A stretch of 64,000 nt of DNA. It comes from Nitrospira sp. MA-1 (lineage in GTDB: Bacteria > Nitrospirota > Nitrospiria > Nitrospirales > UBA8639). A model generated the notes under the pieces. That model saw only the letters and a program-made list of their open reading frames with translations, ran no database searches and was not told where the DNA came from. The DNA lies in assembly GCA_032139905.1 (NCBI GenBank), contig JAQJDB010000006.1:930001-994000 (forward strand), written 5' to 3'. How positions within the stretch are numbered: the stretch's first letter is position 1; the number at the start of each line of letters is the position of its first letter. This document shows positions 43,196 to 52,909 of this stretch, piece by piece. The position numbers and the translations under genes are program-made.

Positions 43196-43998
43196 ACAGG
43201 ACGAAACACGCAGAGCCCATATGGCCCTTGCGACTCTTTAAAAAATCCGTCTTGAAACAACGGAAATACAAAGAACTCACCGAAGCACTTGGCGAAACGA
43301 CGACATTACACTGTCTGGATATTGGCGCGGATAATGGTGTGATCAGCTATCTGCTTCGTCAACGGGGAGGACAGTGGAAAAGCGCGGACTTGGATCAAAC
43401 CACTGTGGAAACGATTCAAGATTTGATTCAGGAGCCGGTGTTTCAGATTGATGATCGTCCAACACCATTTGCCGACAATGAATTCGACCGTGTGGCCGTG
43501 ATCGATTTCCTTGAACATATTCACAATGATGAGGCCTTTATCCGTGAGCTGCATCGGATTGTGAAGCCTCATGGACGAGTCGTTCTGAATGTGCCGCACA
43601 TAAAACCGACTCTCCTCAGAAAAATTCGATTGGCCATTGGCCAGACTGATGAAAAACATGGGCATCTCCGCCCGGGATATACCCTCGGTGACATCAATCG
43701 GATACTGGGCGATCATTTCCAGGTGGTATCGGAGAAGACCTATTCCAAATTCTTTTCAGAATGTATCGATACGTTGATCACGTTTGCGTTTGATCTCCTG
43801 AAGAGAGGGAAGCGGACTTCTGCGAAAGGGCTGGTGGTGACCGGGAAAGATCTGAAGCAATATCAAAAAATGTTCACCATGTATTCATTGCTCTACCCGA
43901 TTATTTGGACGATCTCGAAACTTGATACCGCCTTATTTTTTACGAGTGGATACATGCTTTTAGTGGTTGCTCAAAACAAAAAGGATGCAAACGCGTAA
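43192..43998 (+). CDS. Class I SAM-dependent methyltransferase
   Basis: A 268-residue protein, start ATG 43192 overlapping the upstream stop. SAM motif I is LHCLDIGADNGVISYLL; motif II region FPFADNEFD-like is TPFADNEFDRVAVIDFLEHI, and VKPHGRVVLNVPH is motif III. A hydrophobic C-terminal region (YSLLYPIIWTISKLDTALFF) suggests membrane contact. Likely methylates a lipid-linked sugar or related acceptor. Translationally coupled to both neighbours. Confidence 0.85.
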   Translation: MNRTKHAEPIWPLRLFKKSVLKQRKYKELTEALGETTTLHCLDIGADNGVISYLLRQRGGQWKSADLDQTTVETIQDLIQEPVFQIDDRPTPFADNEFDRVAVIDFLEHIHNDEAFIRELHRIVKPHGRVVLNVPHIKPTLLRKIRLAIGQTDEKHGHLRPGYTLGDINRILGDHFQVVSEKTYSKFFSECIDTLITFAFDLLKRGKRTSAKGLVVTGKDLKQYQKMFTMYSLLYPIIWTISKLDTALFFTSGYMLLVVAQNKKDANA

Positions 43999-44987
43999 TG
44001 GGACGAGTCATGGTCACGGGCGGAAAAGGGTTTTTGGGGACCCATCTTGTCAGGCGGTTACTCGCAGACGGTCAGGAGGTTCGGGTCTTTGCGCATCGGG
44101 GGAGCAAGCAGGGTGAGGCCTCGCCAGCCACTACGGGGTGTGAAGTCATATGGGGGGACATCCGTAATCTCCAGGATGTGGAGCAGGCCGTGAAAGGAGT
44201 GGAGAAAATATTTCACTTGGTCTCCAACTTTCGAAAAGGGGGATCGGATAAGACCGATGCCTATGCCGTGAATGTCGAAGGGACAAAGAATGTGCTCGGT
44301 GCCGCCAAGAAATATGGGGTTGGTCGGGTGGTGCATTGCAGTACAATCGGCGTCCATGGGGATGTGCAGTCGATTCCGGCTCATGAAGAAACCCCGTTCA
44401 ACCCCACGGATTTATATCAGGAAACGAAGCTCCTGGCGGAACAGTACGTGTGGAAATTTCATCAGGAAACAGGGTTGCCCATTAGCGTCGTTCGACCGAT
44501 TTCTCTGTATGGGCCGGAAGATCTTCGAATGCTGAAACTGTTTCGCACCATAAAAAAGCGACAGTTTATCTATATCGGGCAAGGCAATGTATTTTTTCAT
44601 CCCGCCTATATTGATGATGTGATTGAAGGGTTTCTGCTTTGTGCATCACATGAGAAGGCCGTAGGTGAAGCGTTCATCATCGGAGGAGATGGATACCTTC
44701 CCTTACATGACCTCGTGGATCGCATTTCCGCGCAACTTCAGGTTCCTGCCCCGAGTATGCATATTCCCCTTAGGCCCGTGGAATGGCTTGCCGGTCTCTG
44801 TGAGTCGGTCTGCACCCCACTGGGAATAGAACCTCCTCTGCACAAACGACGGGTGAGTTTTTTTAAAAACAATCGGGCTTTTTCCATCGAAAAAGTCAAA
44901 CGCGTGCTTGGCTATGCTCCACGCGTATCCTTAGAGGAAGGGCTGAAACGAACCATCCGTTGGTATGAGGATCATGGACTCCTCTAA
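43998..44987 (+). CDS. NAD-dependent sugar epimerase/dehydratase family protein
   Basis: A 329-residue extended SDR enzyme. Rossmann VTGGKGFLGTHLVRRL at the N-terminus, catalytic Tyr140-x-x-x-Lys144 in DLYQETKLLAEQY and Ser/Thr in HCSTIGVHG. The C-terminal substrate part has HPAYIDDVIEGFLLC. Starts on the last base of the preceding stop. Probably makes a modified nucleotide sugar or reduces a ketosugar; specificity unknown. Confidence 0.88.
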   Translation: MGRVMVTGGKGFLGTHLVRRLLADGQEVRVFAHRGSKQGEASPATTGCEVIWGDIRNLQDVEQAVKGVEKIFHLVSNFRKGGSDKTDAYAVNVEGTKNVLGAAKKYGVGRVVHCSTIGVHGDVQSIPAHEETPFNPTDLYQETKLLAEQYVWKFHQETGLPISVVRPISLYGPEDLRMLKLFRTIKKRQFIYIGQGNVFFHPAYIDDVIEGFLLCASHEKAVGEAFIIGGDGYLPLHDLVDRISAQLQVPAPSMHIPLRPVEWLAGLCESVCTPLGIEPPLHKRRVSFFKNNRAFSIEKVKRVLGYAPRVSLEEGLKRTIRWYEDHGLL

Positions 44988-45070
44988 ACGTTGCCCATGG
45001 TCCATATCAAGAATCTACGGGGATCTCTAAACACTATGTATCTGTTTGCAATCGGCAAGGGAGCACCGGG

Positions 45071-45811
45071 ATGAATGAGAGACCGCTAGTCGAGTCGCTT
45101 GGGGACGAAAAACTTTCTCCGTATCGTCAATACCTCAGCATGTTCGTTGGCGAGGAATCTCTTGGTGCGCTGGCCAAATATGAACTGTTTATCTCGGTGC
45201 TGGGTCGATTACCCGGTGCCATCGGGTATTTCGTACGGGGCAAGTGTTATCCAAGGCTGCTGGGGTCCGTGGGTCGAGGGACGGTCTTTGGTGCAGGGGG
45301 CGTGCTCCGTTGTCCGGGAAGAATTCACCTGGGGGGGGGAGTGATGATTGATGATTGCGTAGTTCTTGATGCCAAAGGACACGGCTCTTCCATCGTGCTT
45401 GGCGATCAGATCCTCCTGGGCCGGAATAGTATTCTCAGTTGTAATGACTCCTCGATGTCCATCGGCAACTTCGTGTCGATTGGCCCATTTTGTTTTCTGG
45501 TTTCACGCAGTCATTTGACGATAGGGTCAAATGTCGCGATCGGAGCAGGAACGCACATGCTTGGTGGCGGCCATGCGCATGATGACCCCGATGTGCCGGT
45601 CATTCAGCAAGCCCGGACATCGAAGGGGATTACCGTTGAAGACGGTGCTTGGATTGGCATTGGCGCAAAGATTCTTGATGGCGTGACGATTGGGAAAAAT
45701 AGCATTGTCGGTGCGGGCGCCGTCGTCTCCAAGGATGTCCCCCCATGGACCGTGGTGTTGGGTAACCCCGCCCGAGTCGTCGAGAAACGAAAGCAGGTCA
45801 ACGGAGCATGA
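45071..45811 (+). CDS. Hexapeptide-repeat acyltransferase
   Basis: A 246-residue left-handed beta-helix acyltransferase. Repeats such as IHLGGGVMIDDCVVLDAKG, VSIGPFCFLVSRSHLTIGSNVAIGAG, DGAWIGIGAKILDGVTIGKNSIVGAGAVVSKDVPPWTVVLGNPARVV are of the LacA/NodL type, with the catalytic His in GGHAHDD. Overlaps the ligase start by four bases, so it is coupled to the ligase/carrier pair and may use their acyl carrier as donor. Confidence 0.88.
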   Translation: MNERPLVESLGDEKLSPYRQYLSMFVGEESLGALAKYELFISVLGRLPGAIGYFVRGKCYPRLLGSVGRGTVFGAGGVLRCPGRIHLGGGVMIDDCVVLDAKGHGSSIVLGDQILLGRNSILSCNDSSMSIGNFVSIGPFCFLVSRSHLTIGSNVAIGAGTHMLGGGHAHDDPDVPVIQQARTSKGITVEDGAWIGIGAKILDGVTIGKNSIVGAGAVVSKDVPPWTVVLGNPARVVEKRKQVNGA

Positions 45812-47376
45812 AGAGTCTTCCCATAGTCTGGCAAGAAGCGGAAGGTCTGTGGCCGGATAAGATTGCTCTGATCACTGCGGAAGAAGAACTGACCTATCGT
45901 GAATTGGCTCGGCGTATACGTCGTGTATCCAACGCACTCATTCGTCAATGGGACGTTCGGCCGGGCCACGTGGTGGCTTTGCTGGCCCCGAACAGCGTTG
46001 AGTTCGTCGTGAGTTACTTTGCGGTGACCGTGATTGCCGGGATTGTTCATCCTGTCGATGAGCGTCTGAAGCCTGAGGAGATCGGCTTTCTTCTTGAAGA
46101 CTCCGGTGCCCGGTGCGCGATTGTTCATCAGGCGCTCTGGTCCAAATTTTCGACGGTGTGGAAGACACTTCCCGCCCTCGAACATGTATTGTCTATTGGC
46201 AAGGTTGAAACACATTCAAATGTTGAATGTTTCGATAGGTGGTTGAACCTGCCGGCCGATCCCGGGGATCTCCATGAATCGGGGATTTCACCAGCGCCTG
46301 ACGCCATCGCCGAGTTCATGTATACCTCGGGTACGATAGGCAAGCCGAAGGGCGCCATGCGGTCCCATGGCAATGCCAGAGCTGCATCCGGTAACGCACG
46401 TCGGGCATTTGGCTACCGGCATGAGGATGTCATTGCCATCGTCATGCCACTCAGCCATTCCAGTGCCCTGGTTAGTCAGATGTTGCCCATGATTGAAGTG
46501 GGAGGAACAGCCGTGTTGGTAGAACGTTTTGATGCGGTTGATCTTCTGGCACGAATTCGTAAGTGGAACGTCACCTGCTTCCGTGCGGTGCCGGCCACCT
46601 TCAAAATGTTAATGGTCTATCCGGAGTTTCATGCCGATTATCTTCCCTCTTTGCGTTTGTTGATGAATTCCAGCGCGGCGATCGAGTCTCAAACCCATTT
46701 GGCCATCAAGGAGCGGTTCCCCAACGTAGAGTTGGTCAATTCGTACGGGCTGACCGAAGCCTCTACCTGCACGATACTCTCAGATACCGTCGGACTGGAA
46801 CATCCGGATTCCATCGGTGTTCCGATACCCGGTGTGGAGATGGCAGTTATGGACGACGAGGGTTGCCCTGTGGAGGAGGGACTGACGGGCGAGATTTGGG
46901 TTCGAGGTCCGCATGCGTGCCTTGGTTACCATCGACTTCCGGCGGAAACGGAAGCGTTGTTTGCACCCGGAGGTTGGTTGAAAACCGGTGACATGGGCCA
47001 CAAGGATTCCCTAGGGCTTTTTTACTTTCATGGACGTAAAGTTGATGTCATTAACTGTGGGGGTAGGAAGTATGCCCCCGTAGAAGTGGAACAATGCATA
47101 TTGGAGCTCAAGGATGTTGCCGAGGTGGCGGTGCTTGGTGTGCCCCATCGTGTCCTTGGCCAGGTTGCCAAGGCCTATGTGGTTTTTCGGGACCGCGCGA
47201 CTGGAGATCTTAAAGCGGTGACCCGCCATTGTGCCAGGTCTCTTCCGAGTCACAAGGTCCCGTTTTTTATGGAGGCGGTTGATGCCTTGCCGAGAAACAG
47301 TCTTGGCAAGATGCTGCATCGGGAGCTGAAGGCAGAGTCACCACCAGCGTTGCACAAAGTGTCACGGAATGGATAA
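45808..47376 (+). CDS. Adenylate-forming ligase (acyl-CoA synthetase/ANL family)
   Basis: A 522-residue ANL enzyme. P-loop-like motif MYTSGTIGKPKGAM, adenylation motif NSYGLTEASTC, GEIWVRGPH, WLKTGDMGHKD and the C-terminal catalytic Lys region PRNSLGKMLHREL. It resembles exosortase-A-associated ligases. It activates a carboxylic or amino acid as the adenylate and loads it on the 86-residue carrier protein 11 bases downstream. Substrate unknown. Confidence 0.9.
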   Translation: MKSLPIVWQEAEGLWPDKIALITAEEELTYRELARRIRRVSNALIRQWDVRPGHVVALLAPNSVEFVVSYFAVTVIAGIVHPVDERLKPEEIGFLLEDSGARCAIVHQALWSKFSTVWKTLPALEHVLSIGKVETHSNVECFDRWLNLPADPGDLHESGISPAPDAIAEFMYTSGTIGKPKGAMRSHGNARAASGNARRAFGYRHEDVIAIVMPLSHSSALVSQMLPMIEVGGTAVLVERFDAVDLLARIRKWNVTCFRAVPATFKMLMVYPEFHADYLPSLRLLMNSSAAIESQTHLAIKERFPNVELVNSYGLTEASTCTILSDTVGLEHPDSIGVPIPGVEMAVMDDEGCPVEEGLTGEIWVRGPHACLGYHRLPAETEALFAPGGWLKTGDMGHKDSLGLFYFHGRKVDVINCGGRKYAPVEVEQCILELKDVAEVAVLGVPHRVLGQVAKAYVVFRDRATGDLKAVTRHCARSLPSHKVPFFMEAVDALPRNSLGKMLHRELKAESPPALHKVSRNG

Positions 47377-47387
47377 GGACGAACATT

Positions 47388-47648
47388 ATGTCAAACACAC
47401 ATGCGAAGGTGATCGAGTTTCTTTCAGGATTGCTTCAGGTGGATATTCCTCCGGATATCGACGATCTGCACCGCAGGGAATTCTCCGACTGGGATTCCAT
47501 CAATCATCTGCGTCTGATCATGGAGCTTGAAGAAATGTTAGGTGTGAGTCTTGAGGACGAACAAGCCGCAGACCTATCCTCATCGCGACAAATTGAGGCC
47601 CTGTTCCTTAAACATGGTTTGACGTTACCTGGAGAGGAATCCTCATGA
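47388..47648 (+). CDS. Acyl carrier protein
   Basis: An 86-residue phosphopantetheine-binding protein: FSDWDSINHLRLIMELEEML, with Ser37 as the attachment site. It lies between an adenylating ligase and a glycosyltransferase whose start overlaps its stop by four bases. It should be loaded by the ligase and feed an acyl- or aminoacyltransferase of the locus. Confidence 0.93.
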   Translation: MSNTHAKVIEFLSGLLQVDIPPDIDDLHRREFSDWDSINHLRLIMELEEMLGVSLEDEQAADLSSSRQIEALFLKHGLTLPGEESS

Positions 47649-48754
47649 AAATAGGCATTTGTGCCAGAACATGGGGAGAAAATGGCGGCATTGGTGTCTA
47701 TACGCGAAGCGTTATTGAGGCCATTTTACATTTGGATACTCGAAACGAGTATCACATTCTTTACTCCAACAAGGCACACCTTGGATCGCTTCCTGGCACG
47801 GATCGCGTCCGGGAGGTGTACCTGTCTGCCAAAGGCAAGTGGATGTGGGATCAATGGGCAGTGCCGAGGTATGCGCATCGTGAGGGTCTCGACCTGATCT
47901 TTCACACCAAGTTTGCCATCCCGTTCCTGGCGCGATGTAAAACAGCCATGGTACTCCATGGGACTGAACGGTTTGTCCACCCTGAGTTTCATCAGACTGC
48001 GGATCTCTGGTTTTTTAAAACCGTCTATCCCCAGTATTTAAAGCAGGCCTCCCTTATCATTGCGGTATCCAATCGAGCGAAGGAGGATATTATTTCCTAC
48101 TTGGGTATTGATCCGGATAAAGTGAAGCTGGCCTACCTTGCCACTGATCCTATCTTTCGATCGATTACTGATCCAAGACAGCTGGACCCGGTCAGAGTTA
48201 AATACAAACTACCATCGCGATTTATTCTGTTTGCCGGCCATATCTATCCTGGGAAGAATTTCACACGCCTTTTGGAGGCTTTTTCGAAGGTAAGAAAACA
48301 TGTCGATGTTCATCTTGTCGTGGCCGGCGGTATGCGTTGGAAGTATCAAGAAGACATGAAAACTCTAGAAAGCTTGGGATTACAAGACTGCGTTCATTTC
48401 GCCGGGTATGTTCCGCAACATGAACTTGTCGCGTTTTACAACCTCGCTGCTGCAACAGTGTTTCCTTCACACTACGAAAGCTTTGGCCTGCCAAACATAG
48501 AGGCGAATGCGTGCGGATGCCCGTTAGTCACCAGTCGTACAGGAGGAAGTCCTGAAGCGGCAGGAAATGCCGCTATCTATGTCGATCCACTGGACGTTGC
48601 GGAAATTGCAAATGCCATTGGTCGGGTCTTGACCGATGACGCCCTGCGGCAAACACTTATTGCCAAGGGATATGAAAACGCGGCACGGTTTTCTTGGGAG
48701 AAAACGGCAAAAGCCACGCTGGATGCCTTTGAGTGGGTCGTTGCTCCTGCCTAA
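47645..48754 (+). CDS. GT4-family glycosyltransferase
   Basis: A 369-residue GT-B enzyme. Starts ICARTWGENGGIGVYTRSV; the donor domain shows ILFAGHIYPGKNFTRLLEAF, AGYVPQHELVAFYNLAAATVFPS and YESFGLPNIEANACGCPLVTS with the EX7E-like pair. Overlaps the carrier-protein gene by four bases. Cytoplasmic sugar addition to the lipid-linked repeat unit. Confidence 0.92.
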   Translation: MKIGICARTWGENGGIGVYTRSVIEAILHLDTRNEYHILYSNKAHLGSLPGTDRVREVYLSAKGKWMWDQWAVPRYAHREGLDLIFHTKFAIPFLARCKTAMVLHGTERFVHPEFHQTADLWFFKTVYPQYLKQASLIIAVSNRAKEDIISYLGIDPDKVKLAYLATDPIFRSITDPRQLDPVRVKYKLPSRFILFAGHIYPGKNFTRLLEAFSKVRKHVDVHLVVAGGMRWKYQEDMKTLESLGLQDCVHFAGYVPQHELVAFYNLAAATVFPSHYESFGLPNIEANACGCPLVTSRTGGSPEAAGNAAIYVDPLDVAEIANAIGRVLTDDALRQTLIAKGYENAARFSWEKTAKATLDAFEWVVAPA

Positions 48755-48763
48755 GGTGCAACA

Positions 48764-49888
48764 TTGACTATACGACATTTCAAGAGAAGCTTTGAGAAGA
48801 ACCGTAACGAGCTGCTTGGATTGGGGCTCGGACGGTATCCTCTATTTGTGCGTTCGGATGTGCAACCCGAACAGATCCCTGTCTTTCAGTTTCACGACGT
48901 TTCAACGGCCACCCTCCAACCGATCTTGGAATTTATTGCCCGAAATGCCTATGTCACCCTGACGGGAGATGAGTATTACGAACGGACAGTCGGGGCTTCG
49001 CCACGTGGGGATCGTGAAGTGTTGCTGACGTTCGATGATGGTCAAGCCAGCCTCTATACCGTCGCCTTTCCCTTACTCGGTAAGTTCAAGCAAAGGGCCG
49101 TGGCCTATATCGTCCCTGGGCGAGTGCCAAATGGCGGAACGAATTTGTCTGGAACCGATTTAGAGGGTGCTCTTTGCAGTTGGCCACAGATACGCGAAAT
49201 GCATTCAAGTGGTGTCATAGATTTCCAGTCACATTCTCTGTATCACCACAGTATCGCCATCTCTCCGACGGTAGTGGATTTCAAAAGGCCAGGCCTTTCC
49301 ACTTCGTTTCTGGAGTCAGATCTTGCGCCGATTCGTCAGCAAACTTTGGATAGTTCTCGCACCGAACTTCATAACCTTTGGGGATCGCCGATATATCAAT
49401 GGAATGCACGTATGTGTGCCAATCCAGCGTTTATCGAAAACGTTCAAATCGAAGACCTGTGTGTCAGATACGTGGCAGATCACGGCGGTCAAGAATTCTT
49501 TTACGATCGGGACTGGCGGCGTCAACTCAAACAAATCATAAAGAATGCACAGGGAAAATGCGCTCCAATTGAATTCGAAACTGCCGATGAACAACGAAAC
49601 GCTATCCTCACGGATCTGTGTCAGTCGAAGGCAGCCATTGAAGCCAACCTACCAGGTAGCCGGGTGCGGCATTTTTGTTTTCCCTGGTACAGGGGGTCTG
49701 CACTTGCAGCGGAGCTTTCCCTTGAGGCCGGGTACGTCACCAACGCTTGGGGGAGTCTCCTGCCGCAATTCGTGAATAAGGATGGGGTCCAACCGCTCCC
49801 AATCTCACGGCTTCAACCGAAGTATATCTTTAGGCTTCCGGGCGTTGGGCGTAGGCCATTATGGAGGCTATTCGGTCGAGCAATGTAG
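48764..49888 (+). CDS. Polysaccharide deacetylase-like protein
   Basis: A 374-residue protein with a NodB-type region: LLTFDDGQASLYTVAFPLLG (metal Asp pair) and FQSHSLYHHS, the His motif. The usual later motif RHFCFPWYRGS matches the conserved Arg/Pro strand. The start is TTG 48764, 9 bases after the previous stop. Longer than minimal NodB (about 200 residues). Deacetylates a polysaccharide or precursor. Second deacetylase in the locus. Confidence 0.8.
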   Translation: MTIRHFKRSFEKNRNELLGLGLGRYPLFVRSDVQPEQIPVFQFHDVSTATLQPILEFIARNAYVTLTGDEYYERTVGASPRGDREVLLTFDDGQASLYTVAFPLLGKFKQRAVAYIVPGRVPNGGTNLSGTDLEGALCSWPQIREMHSSGVIDFQSHSLYHHSIAISPTVVDFKRPGLSTSFLESDLAPIRQQTLDSSRTELHNLWGSPIYQWNARMCANPAFIENVQIEDLCVRYVADHGGQEFFYDRDWRRQLKQIIKNAQGKCAPIEFETADEQRNAILTDLCQSKAAIEANLPGSRVRHFCFPWYRGSALAAELSLEAGYVTNAWGSLLPQFVNKDGVQPLPISRLQPKYIFRLPGVGRRPLWRLFGRAM

Positions 49889-49990
49889 TGGGTGGTTGTC
49901 ACATGGATGGGGTAACGAGGAAGGGTAGAGATGTTACGTTGCCGAATTTTAGGAACGAACCATTTGTTCCCATGAGAGATTAGCTGTCTT

Positions 49991-51469
49991 ATGAATGAAG
50001 ATGCCAATAATGATGTTGGGGCAGGAGCAAGGATATTCAGGAATTTCGGGTATTTAACCATCGGGAAGCTCCTTGCTGATGGATGCACATTTCTGTTCTT
50101 CCTTGTTCTCGCTCGAACCTATGGCCAAGAAGGCATCGGGCAGTATTCGTTTGCCATGGCCTTGACGGGTGTACTTTCCGTTTTTGCCGATTTCGGGATC
50201 CAAACCCTGTCCATAAAGAATCTGAGCCGTTACAGGGATCAGGTAACGACCTACTATGGCCGCCTACTGGCGGTTCGTCTTTTGCTATCGGGAATGGTTA
50301 TATCTCTGCTGCTGGTGATGACGGCCCTGTTCCCCTTCCCGGATGAGATGAAGCTTCTCATCGTTGTGATCGGAGCCTATCAAATTTTTCTCACCCTGGT
50401 TGAGGGATTTGGAGCTGTATTTGTCGCCTGGGAGGATATGCACATCACGAGTCTTTTTGAGGTCTCCCTTCGAATCACGACAGCTTTAACAGGGATGGTG
50501 ATTGTTTATCTGGGTGGAAGCCTGTTACTCGCCGTATCATCCCTGCCAGTCATGACCTTACTTCATGTGGCACTTGGGTATCACTTAATTCTCAGGCGTT
50601 GTGGGGCGCTTCGTATTTCGGTTAGGACTGCCGGTGTTCGTCAGGTGTTGCGCGAAGCGTTCCCCTATGCCCTGTATTCCCTGTTGGATCTATTCTCCTC
50701 CAGGGTTGCCTTATTATTTGTCGGGTTCATGCTTACTGTATCCGCCACCGGGGTCTTTAATGTCGCCTATCGATTTATTGTGGTCCTGTTGTTTATGCCG
50801 ATATTCGCCGGCCTCGCAATCTTACCGCTTGCATCCCGTCTTTATGTCAGTTCGTTGGAGGAGTTTCAGGAACTCTATCGAGTCACGCTAAACGTGGCTA
50901 TTGTTCTTGGTCTTCCAATGGCGGGGGGTATTTGGCTGATTGCACCAAGATTGATCGAGCTTCTTTATGGATTAGAGTTTGTTGAATCAATTGTCATACT
51001 CCGTTGGCTTGCCTGGCTCGTCCCGGTGGTATTTCTCAGGTGTATCATGCGGGTTTTTCTCATAGCCAGTGATCGCCAGGAGGCCGTCACCAGAAGCCAA
51101 TTTCTTGTTGCGTGTGTCGGGGGCATTCTTCACTACTGGCTTATTAGCAGGTTTGGTTTGCAAGGGGCAGCGGTAGCAACGCTCTTGGCGGAACTTTTGC
51201 TCATTGGGCTTCTTGGCTTTCAGCTTAAGAAGTTTTTTGTGTGGCAGAACGTCGGTATCAGAATTGTTGTTAGTAGCACTGCGGTCGCCGTTTTTCTGAT
51301 GATCTTAGTGTTTTGGTTCAGTTTGCCACTGTCTGCCACGATACTTTGTGCTGTCCTCATTTATAGTGGCGTGTTGGTTCTTTTTAGCGATATTCGACAG
51401 GATGAACTTCGGCTGCTTCTCAACTATTTATCGCATAATCGTCCAATACAGAGTGGTCTTACCAAATAA
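49991..51469 (+). CDS. Wzx-like oligosaccharide flippase
   Basis: A 492-residue membrane protein with about 12-14 hydrophobic helices (for example LADGCTFLFFLVLARTYG, LLLVMTALFPFP, AGLAILPLASRLYV). The family signature of polysaccharide-biosynthesis MOP exporters is seen: N-terminal gene product starts IFRNFGYLTIGKLLADG and FADFGIQTLSIKNLSR. Moves lipid-linked repeat units from the inner to the outer face of the inner membrane. Confidence 0.92.
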   Translation: MNEDANNDVGAGARIFRNFGYLTIGKLLADGCTFLFFLVLARTYGQEGIGQYSFAMALTGVLSVFADFGIQTLSIKNLSRYRDQVTTYYGRLLAVRLLLSGMVISLLLVMTALFPFPDEMKLLIVVIGAYQIFLTLVEGFGAVFVAWEDMHITSLFEVSLRITTALTGMVIVYLGGSLLLAVSSLPVMTLLHVALGYHLILRRCGALRISVRTAGVRQVLREAFPYALYSLLDLFSSRVALLFVGFMLTVSATGVFNVAYRFIVVLLFMPIFAGLAILPLASRLYVSSLEEFQELYRVTLNVAIVLGLPMAGGIWLIAPRLIELLYGLEFVESIVILRWLAWLVPVVFLRCIMRVFLIASDRQEAVTRSQFLVACVGGILHYWLISRFGLQGAAVATLLAELLLIGLLGFQLKKFFVWQNVGIRIVVSSTAVAVFLMILVFWFSLPLSATILCAVLIYSGVLVLFSDIRQDELRLLLNYLSHNRPIQSGLTK

Positions 51470-51703
51470 CAAGCTAAAAAACCGGGCAGAACTAGAGAAG
51501 GTAAGTGAGACATGTGCCCTATGAACATAAAAATACTCGACCATGCCGGTGGTCCGGCGTTGAATAAAGAGTACACTTTTAGGCCGAAGGGGTGTTCGAA
51601 TGAAACTCCATCTGTTCACGAGCAAAATTTGAAGTGGGGAGCAAGCGTCCATAAAGGATCGTAAGAAAGTTGTGTTCATATACTCGTGGTCTAATTTAAA
51701 AGG

Positions 51704-52852
51704 ATGATGCCAGTGAACATACAGGTAGTGAGATCGAGTCAAGATTTGGACCGCTTGGGCCCGGTCTGGGACGAGGTAGCGAGAACCAACACTACCTGTC
51801 CTCCCTGGGCCACATATGATTGGTTTAGCTCATGGTACTACGCGTCTTCCGAAGCGATTAGTCCTTTCATTATCCTATTTCTGGAAAATGGAAAGCCCAT
51901 CGGTCTGGCACCGCTTGTACGAACTGTAGTCAGGCACTATGGGATGTCGTTTGTTCAGCTAGGCTTTGTATCTGACACTAATCCCAATGAAATAATCATT
52001 GGTCAGTCTGATCAATCCCGGTGTGTTGCGGCATTCTTCTCGTACCTTTATGAGGCGGAAAACGAATGGGATGTCATGAAATTGCGGGGCTTGAAGAAAC
52101 AGTCAACGACAATGCATTTATTAGAGGATTTTTTGAAGAAAAATCCACGTAGATGGATATGGGATACCAGTATTGAATCACCCTTCTTGCCTATTAAAAC
52201 TGACTGGGAGAATTACTACAAAAATCTTTCAAAAAATCTTCGAAATTCTATACGTAGGGGTATCAAGGATATTCAGAAGTGCGGAACGCTCAAGACGTTA
52301 GATTATTCAACCCCTGATAGGGTAGACGTAGGAATTGAAATTATTTATGAAATATCCGAACGGAGCTGGCAGGCTCAAGAGGGCACTGATATTTCCTCAG
52401 GCAAGGACGGTCGATTTTATGCTTCCTTTGCGAAAGCGGCGGCCGATCGTGGGTGGTTGAATCTCAAAATTCTATTTCTCGATGACCATCCCATAGCCTT
52501 TGAATACAATATATGTTTTGGAGGTACCGTGTACGAACTCAAGTCTGGCTACGACCAAGCTTATCGGCAATTTTCCCCGGGGAAAATATTAATGAGGTAC
52601 AACGTCGAGTATTTTATTTCCAATAAATTCAGTGAAATTGATTTTATGGGGGCGTCAGATGACTATAAGCTGCAGTGGACAAAGCTGGTTTGCCCATATA
52701 CGAACCTCTGGATGTATGCACAAAAGAAGAAGTCGATGGTCCATTACTTCATAAGAGCCAAAATTATTTCAAAAGTTAGGCACTATAAGAGCATTAAAAA
52801 GCTTCAGCGTAAGATTAGTCGCCTAGGGAGCAGACCCGACAAACAACTATAG
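51704..52852 (+). CDS. FemAB/GNAT-like acyl- or aminoacyltransferase 1
   Basis: A 382-residue Acetyltransf_6 (BioF2-like) protein. C-terminal GNAT-like segment: AFEYNICFGGTVYELKSGYD, SPGKILMRYNVEYFI and EIDFMGASDDYKLQWTK. Proteins of this type attach acyl or amino-acid groups to amino sugars. With its neighbour at 52910 and the ligase/carrier pair it suggests a peptide- or acyl-decorated polymer. ATG-ATG start after AAAAGGATG. Confidence 0.82.
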   Translation: MMPVNIQVVRSSQDLDRLGPVWDEVARTNTTCPPWATYDWFSSWYYASSEAISPFIILFLENGKPIGLAPLVRTVVRHYGMSFVQLGFVSDTNPNEIIIGQSDQSRCVAAFFSYLYEAENEWDVMKLRGLKKQSTTMHLLEDFLKKNPRRWIWDTSIESPFLPIKTDWENYYKNLSKNLRNSIRRGIKDIQKCGTLKTLDYSTPDRVDVGIEIIYEISERSWQAQEGTDISSGKDGRFYASFAKAAADRGWLNLKILFLDDHPIAFEYNICFGGTVYELKSGYDQAYRQFSPGKILMRYNVEYFISNKFSEIDFMGASDDYKLQWTKLVCPYTNLWMYAQKKKSMVHYFIRAKIISKVRHYKSIKKLQRKISRLGSRPDKQL

Positions 52853-52909
52853 ATATTGGTCGCTTGCAATGGTACTTGCCGGCCCGAGGGCATTACAGGA
52901 GACTGTGAC